Source: Gracilaria domingensis
Lineage: Eukaryota > Rhodophyta > Florideophyceae > Gracilariales > Gracilariaceae
Direction of reading: 5' to 3'
Length of the DNA: 64,000 nucleotides
NCBI GenBank assembly: GCA_022539475.1
Contig: VCMS01000262.1
Span: 1-64,000 of the forward strand
Positions 50,401 through 59,493 of the stretch are shown one piece after another. The notes beneath the pieces were generated by a model, which saw only the letters and a list, made by a program, of their open reading frames with translations, was not told the origin of the DNA and did not search any database. Each line of letters starts with the position of its first letter. The first letter of the stretch is position 1. A program made the position numbers and the translations under genes.

Positions 50401-50885
50401 AAGTTCGGGAATTCGGAGATGTTTCGGGGAAGTTGGTGGACGTCTTCGAGAATGAGTATGGAGCGATGCCGGATATACGGAAAGGAAAGGAACAGAAGTC
50501 GTTTGTTCAAATCATCAACGATGATGAAGGACGGAAGGACGGGAGCGATAGACCATTTGAGGGGAGAGTGATGTCGACACGTTGGGATACGGTGGAGAAG
50601 CCGGAAGACAATGAAGAGCTCAGGTGGGTTGTAAGAGCGCGTGCTGTACTTGATGTTCGATTGGGTATAATTGCTGCGGCTTTGCGACTGTAGGACAATG
50701 AAAGGGAAGCTGTGAAGACAAAGGGTGGTGGGTTTGGGGATGGGAAGAGCGGTCTGGAGAAGAGGCGTAAGGAGGTCAAGAAGGTGGTGGAGGGGCTGCC
50801 GCAGGGGGGAGTCGGTGCTCCGGTGTTGACTGGGTTTAAGAGTGCGGCGGAAGCAGCGCGGACGGCGAAGAGGATTCTGAGGTGA
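47432..50885 (+). pseudogene. ParB/Srx-like gene of copy B, broken (about 1,150 codons)
   Basis: Homologous start in copy C at 63,628. Order: conserved N-terminal segment (DPGLVVVHDILISRSGQ), a low-complexity S/T/K region with 10-12-residue repeats, then a ParB/sulfiredoxin-fold-like segment at 48,350-48,615 (LLRGVSKRPVEALLKSMEER, then FIVDGLHRLKAIKYL with the DGxHR motif), a long alpha-helical region, a basic RRSARERTQ patch, and a C-terminal part containing LRQNGYCVLDGFA. Damage: TAG at codon 2, further stops near 47,583, 47,755 and 48,271, a 1-base loss near 47,778, a frameshift near 48,610, TAG at 50,016 and at 50,691; the final stop is TGA 50,883-50,885. Bacterial ParB-fold proteins bind or cleave DNA; the role here is unknown. 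Confidence 0.7.
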
Positions 50886-51844
50886 CAGGATGAGAGGAGG
50901 ATGGGAGGGATGTGAAGCCGTTTTCGGGCGAGGGGGTATACGAGAATGGGGAGAGTTGCCAATTTGACTTTCACAAAAGGACGTTTGCGGAGACGGAGAG
51001 GGACGATGCGAACGCGTGATGGGCGAGAAATAGGTAAAGAGTGGGGGCGGTGTGGACTTGGAAGAAATGATGAGATGATTGAGGTGGGATGAGTTGCGAT
51101 TGACATCGCAACATTGGAGAAAATGGACGCGCAAACTAGCACGAGCGCAGATTTGAGAGAGGGTCGCGGTAAAGAGTGGATGGGGCGATGGGGCGAAGTG
51201 GAACCTCTACAAAAACTAGGAGACCCAAGAATTAAACTGCGCGAGATGTAATTTTATATTCCAAAATTTCTTACTTTTTTGAGTACCAGCCTCTGCCACC
51301 CCCTCGCGTGCCCCAAATAGCCCAAAAACTAATTTAGTTTCCAAAGCGCACAGACTATATTCCACTTTGCAGAACACAGACGTGGGAATGCAGCACGTTC
51401 CGCACGTTGGGGCTGGGTACCGTCTGCTATCAAACCAACTCGCAAGAACAAGGAAAGTGTAGATCCGTAGTCATAGGTGATAGCCAAAGTAGGTCCCACG
51501 CGAAGTGCCAGCGACGGATCCATCAACGGCATGTTTGCTCGGATACCAGGCTCATAGTTTGGGGCCGAAGTGGACTTGTGGAAATTCTAAAGATGATCGT
51601 CCTGTTGCTCTCCACGAAATGCACCATTCTTCCAGACGGTGTCAACCAGATCAAGAATGGTATGGGTGCCAAGTGCTTGTACGCTGAAAGCGGGCCATTT
51701 TGAGTTAGCACTCGTCAAAGCATCGAAGTTAATCAGCATAACGCTTTATTCGTTTCTGTGAAGCAGCAAACTTCCGTGTCAGAGAACGACCGGCCGGAAG
51801 GCAGAAGCAACTCTGTCGCCGCTGCTTCTGGGTTTATGCGGATC
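50886..51844. other. Junction between copies B and C
   Basis: No gene supported. To about 51,200 it continues the purine-rich style of the ParB-like gene; from 51,230 it is unlike anything else in the window. The right terminus of copy B should lie here. AAACTAGCA at 51,133-51,141 is the inverse of TGCTAGTTT near the left terminus, a weak terminal-repeat candidate. Confidence 0.4.
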
Positions 51845-51860
51845 CGTCTGTCTCTTGAAG

Positions 51861-52145
51861 ATGCTAGTTTTTGGCGAGGGTCGTCCAGAAATTGGCAAGG
51901 GTCGTCCAGTAAATTTTTTGAAAAAATATCGAGATCAATTATTTCAAAACTTGCAGATAATTGCTTCGGTCGTCCAGAATCGCTGTGCAGTAAATACTGG
52001 TGGGTTTTCCACTCATGCTAGTTCTTTAGTCGAGGGCTACCTGAACGGTATTTCGCGAAGTCTAGGTTCAGTTTCCATTAAGGTGCACATTACACGATAC
52101 CTTCTGCGGAATGATACCCTGCAATGCATGGAATACTGGTGCTAG
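51861..52145 (+). CDS. Conserved terminal small ORF, copy C (94 residues)
   Basis: Starts MLVFGEGRPEIGKGRPVNFL after CTGTCTCTTGAAG, where A and B have CTTGCAG. Open, like the other two copies. Function unknown. Confidence 0.45.
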   Translation: MLVFGEGRPEIGKGRPVNFLKKYRDQLFQNLQIIASVVQNRCAVNTGGFSTHASSLVEGYLNGISRSLGSVSIKVHITRYLLRNDTLQCMEYWC

Positions 52146-52261
52146 TACAGATGATGCCCATTATGAAATCATACCGTTTTATTCGTATCTATTCTTCTAT
52201 CGACCGCTTTTGCTAACCACTACTTCGCTATATTACATGTACTATTTCCCCATGATGGAGC

Positions 52262-52430
52262 GGGTGTAGACGCAATCTGCGGCAGATGCCGCAGACTGCA
52301 CCTCCACCATAGTGCTGTATCGGTAGAACAAGTACGCACTCCGAGAGGATGAGGCGCTTCGCGCCTCATCCTCTCCGTTCCTCATGTAGGGAACCATGCC
52401 CAGATGCATGGTTCCCTACTTGAGGAACCT
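52262..52430. repeat. Three-hairpin cluster, copy C
   Basis: CTGCGGCAGATGCCGCAG; the perfect 15-bp stem GAGAGGATGAGGCGC with loop TTC (52,343-52,375); and the long hairpin 52,377-52,429 (TAGGGAACCATGC / GCATGGTTCCCTA). Confidence 0.9.
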
Positions 52431-52469
52431 GCACCTGCAACTCGTGAGCTACGTCCGCATCAAAAGTCA

Positions 52470-52986
52470 TTTACCTGTATACGCAAGCAGAAAGTATCCA
52501 AAAGTTAGTCAATGCTCCGTTGGATACATTTGAAATGCGATGGAACGTACCATTGATAAAACAAAACAGAAACGTTGAGCTAGAAAAGTCGAGGGACCTA
52601 GTAACTCGCAAAGGGAAGAAGAAAAAGGAAAGGGATCGGTTAGATTACCAGCCCACCATCATCGTAAAGCGCGAAAGATGTCGAAGCGAGAACTCACAAG
52701 CAAGGACACCAAGAATGCCCATGCAGCAAACATACCGCAAGATGCGATAAACGAAAGAGCAGCCTATGTCCCAACCAAGCACCAGAATCGCCTATCCCGA
52801 ACAGTCAGACATCGATCTTGAGAGACGAAATGAAATTGGTCGTTTACCTGTATACGCAAGCAGAAAGTATCCATAAGTTAGTCAATGCTCCGTTGAATAC
52901 ATTTGAAATGCGATGGAACGTCCCATTGATAAACCAAAACAGAAACGTTGCGCTAGAAAAGTCGAGGGACCTAGTAACTCGCAAAA
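52470..52986. repeat. Direct duplication of about 140 bp in copy C
   Basis: 52,470-52,607 and 52,843-52,986 both run from TTTACCTGTATACGCAAGCA through AATGCGATGGAACGT to CCTAGTAACTCGCAAA. Copies A and B have this segment once. It disrupts the small basic ORF. Confidence 0.8.
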
Positions 52987-53177
52987 GTAACCCAAAGCCT
53001 TTTTCCTGCCGTTTACATGTCGCAGAGCGCGAAGAGACGTGGTGAGGATTGGTTAGTTTAGAACAAAGATACGTAGAAGGGTATGGAAGCACGTACGAAA
53101 AGACTGCACGGAAAGACTGCACGGAATACATCCGTGAGATACGAATACTGTCCGCTTTCTGGAGGCGTCCGAAGAGG

Positions 53178-53268
53178 GCGGAGAAAGAGAATGTGGTACG
53201 CTTCATGTCCGCTGAATGGAATCCATTAAGCAGAGATGAAGCGTACTTCATTCTCTTTCTCCGCACGC
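53178..53268. repeat. Inverted repeat upstream of the transposase, copy C
   Basis: Arms GCGGAGAAAGAGAATG and CATTCTCTTTCTCCGC with inner GTACGCTTCAT / ATGAAGCGTAC; the loop is about 25 bp. Confidence 0.75.
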
Positions 53269-53577
53269 TACTTCGTAGCGAGTGCGAGGGCGGAAAAAAG
53301 TACGACGGAGCGGAGTAGAACGCGAGGATGGCACGGATCACGACCGTAACGGAAGGTCGGACGTCGGAGGCGCGGCGGCGGCGGCGGAGGGAAGAGATTT
53401 ATTTTTCTGTGCGAGATTGGAGAGGTTTACAGCGTACAACGTTGCGAAACCACAGGTTTATAACAAGTGGTAGATAATACAAGAAGTACATCCCTGTGTT
53501 GAGGTCGACGTGTACCTACGTTCCTTTTTGAACGAAAGCACGTGATTTAAACTCAAAATATATTCTCCGTTCTCAGC

Positions 53578-56500
53578 ATGACGTCGATCTTGACTGTCGC
53601 TCGACCTCCTTCTCCCTTCTTACAACCTTCCCTTGCAGTCTTTGTCGTCGTTTATCGTTCATTTCTTCTTCCCATGGTCTACTACTGTACACATAAGAAG
53701 CGTGGGTGCCCCTTCGTTACTCGCCGAGGAGTCTTATCTCTTCAACAGCATGTCAACCATTGCCCGTTTCGTCTGAAAGCAGCGCTGGAAGACGACAATA
53801 GCCGGCCCATTCGGAGAAGCAAGCGTCTCAAGCTTTCCGCGCCCGCGCCCGCATCTTCCGAAACGGTCACTGCCCCTTGTCTCCATCCAGAGCCTCCGGT
53901 GTCCGAGGACACCGTTGACTCCACTCCGTGCGCCCCTCCCATTCCGGACACTTCGCATTTTGTTTCTCCTTCCCCGGGTCCCGCGTCATTAGAGCGAGAA
54001 CACGGAAGCAGTTCCCGCCCAGTGCCTTCTGAGGAGACCCTCGGTGATTTGCATATGGATTATCTCACGGTTTGTCTGGCTTCAGTAGCTTCCAACCTTG
54101 GTCATCGTGAGGCTGACTAGCTAATTGGACTACTTCGGGACCCGCGATTCTCGCAAAAGCGATTCAACGAGACCATAACAAGTTCCAAGCGCTGTACAGA
54201 ACTGAAGAACGCCATTTTCGAACGATACGCCTCAAAGGACGGTTTCAATCGAAGAACTGTCTTGCCAGAAGGATGTAAGTTCAGCGCCACCCTCTACACG
54301 AGAGACCCCGTTCAGACACTTGTGAAACAGCTCCAGTTGGCTAACAACGAAAACACATTCTTCCACCCTATACCTCAGACCCACTCCACGAAAATATCTC
54401 ACCCCGTGTCCGGCTCTCTCGCAAGAGACGCCACCTCAAAACTTAAGAAATTGGTCATGGGCTCTTTGGATAGTAGAATAGTGTGGTACTCCCAAGAAAT
54501 AAGTTGCAGTGAATTTTTCGTAGGTCTTCTGCAGGTATACACCGATAAGTCTTCAATAACTCTAAAGCAAACATCGGTTACCGCCTATCCTTTTCACCTC
54601 ATATTTCTCAACTTCTCCGACGAGCTTCGCCGTAAGTGTATCCGTGATGACCTCACAGTAGTGGCATACTTCCGTACCACACTGATCGAGGTTTCCGCAT
54701 CTGAAGCAGACCCAATGCCATTCGTTTCTAGCAAGTCTCTACGCGAGTCCAGGATGCAAATCCTTCAAGAATCTCTTCGTCAAGTCCTGGAGCCCATTCT
54801 AAATCTCACGCAGAAAGGTTTTGAGTTCATCGGCGAAGACAAACTAAGTCGAGTGTGCCATCCTCTGCTTGCAAGTTATTGTGTGGATATTCCTGAGGCT
54901 AAGGACATTCTGTCTATTCTTCATGGGACCAAAACAGAAAGCCCGTGTCATAGATGCAAAGCCCCTCGCTCATCTTTATGCAGTCATATTCCCACCTCAT
55001 TCAACGGACGTTCTCAAAAGCACACGAAAAGCATCCGAAAGACATACACAGCTATCTTGCAACATGCACAAAAAGACGAGGCGGAAAGACGTTCACGTCG
55101 TGCGAGGGAGAGGAGATCTCAAGCGGATACTCTGATGCGTTCAAATTCCATATCTCTCATTCCTTCGTTCCTCGAAACTTTCGTAAGCCTTGTGATGATC
55201 CCGGGATTGTCTCCATACAGTCTGTTCTCATTCGAACCATTACACAACTTGCATCTCGGCATCTCAAAGGTGATAAAAACGGCCACAATCGAGAGACTGC
55301 AGTCAGACACCCTGTGCACCACAATAGAAACATCTGCATCGCGTTCATTTCGAACGATACGCACCCAACTACTCAACCATGCAAACGCAATTCTAGCTGC
55401 CATAGAACGCGATTCTCTTGCCAAAGGTATACATATCGATTTCTCCACGCAGGGGAAAGGCAAATCTTTGAATGGTATTTTCACGAAAGACGATCTCCGT
55501 GGAATTCTGGAGGCCAAAAACTACAAAGCACTTGACATGGTCTACCCCTTCATAGAAGTATTCTTCGACATATGCTGTGAAGAAGAGGACGTTTACGCAA
55601 TCAAAACCACTTTCTCTCTGTACTCGGACTTGCTTTCGACTTTATTCAGATACAATCGTGACCCGTATTGGACTGAAAGCTCTCTCCTGTGTCTTAGTTC
55701 GGAGATTGAAGCCTTCAAGCGCTCCGCAACAATGACTCTGGCGGATTTTTATCCCTCCAGACTGGGAACTCTGAAGTTTCATCTTCTCGATCATCTCGTG
55801 GACGATATTCGCCGTCTGGAAAGTATCAAGTACTACGAAGCAGGCATATACGAACATGCACACCTGCCATTTAGGAGACACTACAAAAAGACGTCCAGAA
55901 GAAGAGCAACGGCTGCGGAGTAGACTATTAGCTCCATTGAGCACGGACATGTTAGAAAGCAATGGAATGGCAATACTCCTGACCAGCGTAATCCAGGTTT
56001 ACCAGGAACTTCCACACAGCTTCCTCGATTTGCAATGAGAGGGCGTTCTTTCAATTTACGAGCTCTTCAACATTGTGTTTCAAGTATGTCCAGTTCAAAA
56101 ACATGGACTGCTGTTAGAGAGATGTTCTCAAGTAGGGACACAAGGTCGATTCTTGACCAAATTGGTGAACAGGCCCTTCCTCCTTTCCTCAGTCTCGTGA
56201 AAGAAACACTGGATGAGCACTCTATTACATACTTCCCAGAAAAGACAAGGATAACTCTGGTGAATTCGGCCCTCGTGAAAGACGGTTTCGTTCCGACTCT
56301 TGAACACTTCGATTCGTCTTCTAAGGCACTTAAGCTGGGACGACCCAAATACCCCATCATCCAACGTGTCTTCGCTTCTCCAGCATTTGGTCCCAGTAGA
56401 AAGCCAACATTTTCCACTGTATTGGTAAGCGGAGAAGATTCAGAGACTTGGGTTGCCCAGGTAGTCGCTCTGATTCGAATATCTCTTCTTGATTCTGCAC

Positions 56501-56853
56501 TTACCGCACCAGAGGTGGCATTCGTCCGGTATTTCGAGGTTTTACCCCCCGCAACAAACATCGACCACATATTGAAATGCATATCTTTACGGTGGGCTAC
56601 AAACGATGAAAAGAACCACACTCTTCCGTTCCCTCGTCATTCCAAAGCGGAGACTATCGTAGAGTTAACTCCTTGGTACGGGATGGTTCCGGCTTCTGCA
56701 CTACAGGGAACTGTCCATGTTGTTCGATCAAACTACCCTGCTCCACCTTTTTGTCCTCCACTTCAATGGTTTCAACACCGATTCTACATCAATCGATTCT
56801 ATCATGATTCAGATGAAGGACCAACTGAGCACGTTGATCTTGTACAGCTTTAA
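53578..56853 (+). pseudogene. Transposase of copy C (two in-frame stops)
   Basis: Full length, collinear with the intact copy A gene. TAG at 54,118-54,120 (after HREAD; GAG in copy A) and TAG at 55,921-55,923 (after TAAE), the latter shared with copy B. No frameshift seen. The stop at 56,851-56,853 overlaps the stop of the coiled-coil gene. Confidence 0.88.
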
Positions 56854-59246
56854 ACATTAAGGGCTCCATCTTCTACATGTTCACCTTGTGGTGCCTTTTC
56901 TTGTGATCCTGTGTTACTTCCGAAATCGTTCATGTCCATTTCCTTGAACTCCATATTCCCTTTCTCGCATTCACCAACGAAGCAATCGCTAATAGACCCC
57001 AATCTTCGGCTCACACTGTCAATAAAAAATTGTTCTTTCACAGTGAGGTAAAGTCTTCCGTTCGACGGCATTCGATATCCAAATGTAGCCTCTCTCATGT
57101 CATTACCAAGAACCTTAGTCCAATCTTCCGTTGTCGTTCCAAAATTATGAAACTCGCTGGAATTGGTCCTCAAGACATGTTGCCTAACATCCCCCAGAAC
57201 ATTCTTTAAACACAGAGGTAGCAGTTCGGCAAACTTCTTTGTAAACAGTTTCTGTCTCTGGCCACCCCTTGACACATCCGTACTTAGAAGGCTCACAACC
57301 GTCAACACCCAAGCGTCCAAACGTGCGAGCAACAGTATTGTGCCATCTAAAAAGATGCCCGTATCCTTGTCTTCCACATCATACCCAATAAACTCCTTCA
57401 GTACTTGTACCCCGACACGGTTTCGGAAGAACAAGTCTTGATCTTCCGTCGGCATATCCTCGACATTGTCCGCATTGGAGTACTTTAGACGAACAAATGG
57501 GGCTTTTCTCCACCATGAAGTGTTCGGTACACCATTTTCGTCAAGACGCAGTATGTTCTCCTGCGCTTCCTTCAACTGCATTGTGAGTTCGTCAGCATTC
57601 TCTTCTACCAGCTTTGTTCTTCTCCAAATCAGATCGTACCCCAGGAGCAGAAATAGTTTATCCCTCGTATTTCTCTTACGAACGCCCACGACGTCACTCA
57701 TGGTCTTCTGCATTCTCTGCCTAAGGCACATATCTGCACAAAGTTCCAGTATACACGTGTCGGTAAGAGATGCTTTTCTAATACCTTCCCAGCTCAACTC
57801 CTTCAACTCGCTTTCAACCATTTTCTTCAGCAAAGCATCTGGCCCCCCCTCTACCGACGGTGTCAACATGCCAAAACTGCCCAAGAGCTCCACGGGGTTT
57901 TTAGGAACCATGTATGAACCACCTTCCTCCGGCTCAATAAGCCCTACCCCACTCTCAGTTGCGTCTTCCACCTTCTCGGCACGGTTACCCCAATTTCGGG
58001 TGAGCGACTCACCTTCGAGCCATAGCTCACTTGTTTCTCTCCTTTCCCACGTCAGCATGTTGTGATACACTGCTCGAGCAACCCCTCGAAACTCGTCGCA
58101 CACCTCAATTTTATGCTTCTTTCGACCTGTCTGCCCAGGTTCACCAGCACGTGTACTCCTATCTCCCTCCTGTTTCAGTGCCCCTCTTAGCCCTTCAATG
58201 ACTAGATCCTTCTCTTCAAGCCTCTTTTTCAAAGCCGTACTCTGCTCTTGGGCGACCTTCACTAGAATTCCCCGAACCATCAAGTCCTCTTGTAGCGTCT
58301 TAAACTTTTCTTTCAAGCAATTCAGTTCATTTAAAAGATCAGGTCTGTTCATAGAGCTTGAATTCACACCAGTTTGGATATCTTCCGTTATTTTCCTAGC
58401 TTCTTTGGCGACAGGCCCCGGTAATGCCGCAGGATTCGGTGTTATTTCGTTATCGGAACTATCCTCATGTGCCATAGCCTTAGACACGAGAGGCTGCAGG
58501 CGTTCTGTGTCCACCCTTGGCACGGCTCCGAGCTTTAACTCCCGTGTCTGTCCTCCTCCATGGCATGGTATATCAGATGAATTGGGCCTCGTACGAGCTG
58601 CAACGGCCCCCGTTCTGGAAAGAGGAGAAGGTCGAGGAGTAACTCGTCTATCAGTTGTCTCTCGAATTCTTATTGTCTTTCTCCCTTGTCCGGACCCATT
58701 GCGAGGCATGATACGATTCATAGCGGCCCCAGTTCTAGAAGACAGGGATGGACGTGACGATCTTAATATACTAGGGCTCTCACGACTTCTCGTCATTGTC
58801 CCTTGTTGTCCAGATCCACTGGGCGGCGTAACCCGCGCCCCAGTAGCTCCGGTCTTCGATATCGGCCGGGGACATGAAGGTTTTAGTGTCATACGAACCT
58901 CTTCGGTTCCAGTTGTCATGCCCTCCTGTCCTGACCCGCTGGGCCGAGTTACCTCATCTTCTTGAGGAGCAGAGACAGATGCACGATTTGCATTATCGGC
59001 AGTTGACGGCACGACATCGTTCGCTGATCCACGAATTCTTGACGCAATCCCGGAAGACGCTCCGCTGCGAGATGGGCTAGAGAGTTCTGTAGAAGGACTC
59101 CCACTGACTCTCTCCTTCGTCGAGGACGACTTCCGTTTAGGAAGTGCGGTGCTTGTAGCCTGATTCGTATCATCCGATGCTCTTCTCTTCTTCTGTCCAC
59201 TCTTGTTCCACTGCGTACTATTTCGCTTTCTCGGCCTTATACCCAT
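56850..59246 (-). CDS. Repeat and coiled-coil protein, intact copy (798 residues)
   Basis: ATG 59,246 (MGIRPRKRNSTQ) chosen because the equivalent ATG exists in copy B; the frame extends 23 codons further upstream. A basic S/T-rich N-terminus; three 40-residue tandem repeats (pattern PSGSGQ.G..TR...., PRPS..SRTGA) at about residues 80-215; a coiled coil at about 300-360 (LNELNCLKEKFKTLQEDL, ALKKRLEEKDLVIEGL); and a C-terminal half of about 400 residues, conserved in copy A, with no recognised domain. It lies downstream of MTase-SET on the same strand and convergent to the transposase. It could be a DNA-binding accessory (TnpA-like) protein of the element; that is inference. Confidence 0.75.
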   Translation of the reverse strand: MGIRPRKRNSTQWNKSGQKKRRASDDTNQATSTALPKRKSSSTKERVSGSPSTELSSPSRSGASSGIASRIRGSANDVVPSTADNANRASVSAPQEDEVTRPSGSGQEGMTTGTEEVRMTLKPSCPRPISKTGATGARVTPPSGSGQQGTMTRSRESPSILRSSRPSLSSRTGAAMNRIMPRNGSGQGRKTIRIRETTDRRVTPRPSPLSRTGAVAARTRPNSSDIPCHGGGQTRELKLGAVPRVDTERLQPLVSKAMAHEDSSDNEITPNPAALPGPVAKEARKITEDIQTGVNSSSMNRPDLLNELNCLKEKFKTLQEDLMVRGILVKVAQEQSTALKKRLEEKDLVIEGLRGALKQEGDRSTRAGEPGQTGRKKHKIEVCDEFRGVARAVYHNMLTWERRETSELWLEGESLTRNWGNRAEKVEDATESGVGLIEPEEGGSYMVPKNPVELLGSFGMLTPSVEGGPDALLKKMVESELKELSWEGIRKASLTDTCILELCADMCLRQRMQKTMSDVVGVRKRNTRDKLFLLLGYDLIWRRTKLVEENADELTMQLKEAQENILRLDENGVPNTSWWRKAPFVRLKYSNADNVEDMPTEDQDLFFRNRVGVQVLKEFIGYDVEDKDTGIFLDGTILLLARLDAWVLTVVSLLSTDVSRGGQRQKLFTKKFAELLPLCLKNVLGDVRQHVLRTNSSEFHNFGTTTEDWTKVLGNDMREATFGYRMPSNGRLYLTVKEQFFIDSVSRRLGSISDCFVGECEKGNMEFKEMDMNDFGSNTGSQEKAPQGEHVEDGALNV

Positions 59247-59493
59247 GTTGTGGAGATAAACAGGGTAATGAAACGAAATTTTTGGGGAGGGGGGGAGGGG
59301 GTGGGGGATGTGCATGGTTCAGATATTCCGGGAGACTCCGCAGTTCCTGCTTTTTAGGAATTTGAGGTGCCCAATGGGTCGCAAATATCGCCGTTACAGA
59401 TGAAGAGCTCCAGTGTACATGTACAACAACGCGTATTGCAGGCAGCTGCAACACTCACAAGCATATTTACTTTCTATTCGGTACTGAACTCAT

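Larger units (their letters stand above)
36219..50885 (+). mobile_element. Copy B of the large transposase/MTase-SET/ParB element
   Basis: The most complete copy in extent: terminal ORF, hairpins, tandem repeats, transposase (broken), remnant of the coiled-coil gene after a deletion of about 2 kb, MTase-SET (broken), central control region enlarged by a spacer, and the ParB-like gene (broken). The left boundary is set where similarity to copies A and C starts; the right boundary lies somewhere between the ParB-like stop at 50,885 and copy C at 51,845. Confidence 0.8.

Noticed and set aside
51133-51141. AAACTAGCA as the right terminal inverted repeat of copy B
   Set aside because: Only 9 bases match TGCTAGTTT at the left side and the surrounding bases do not pair; kept only as a weak candidate.
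50325-51142. Minus-strand frames of 211 and 269 codons
   Set aside because: Low-complexity reverse reading of the purine-rich ParB-like gene; P/S/H-rich without motifs.
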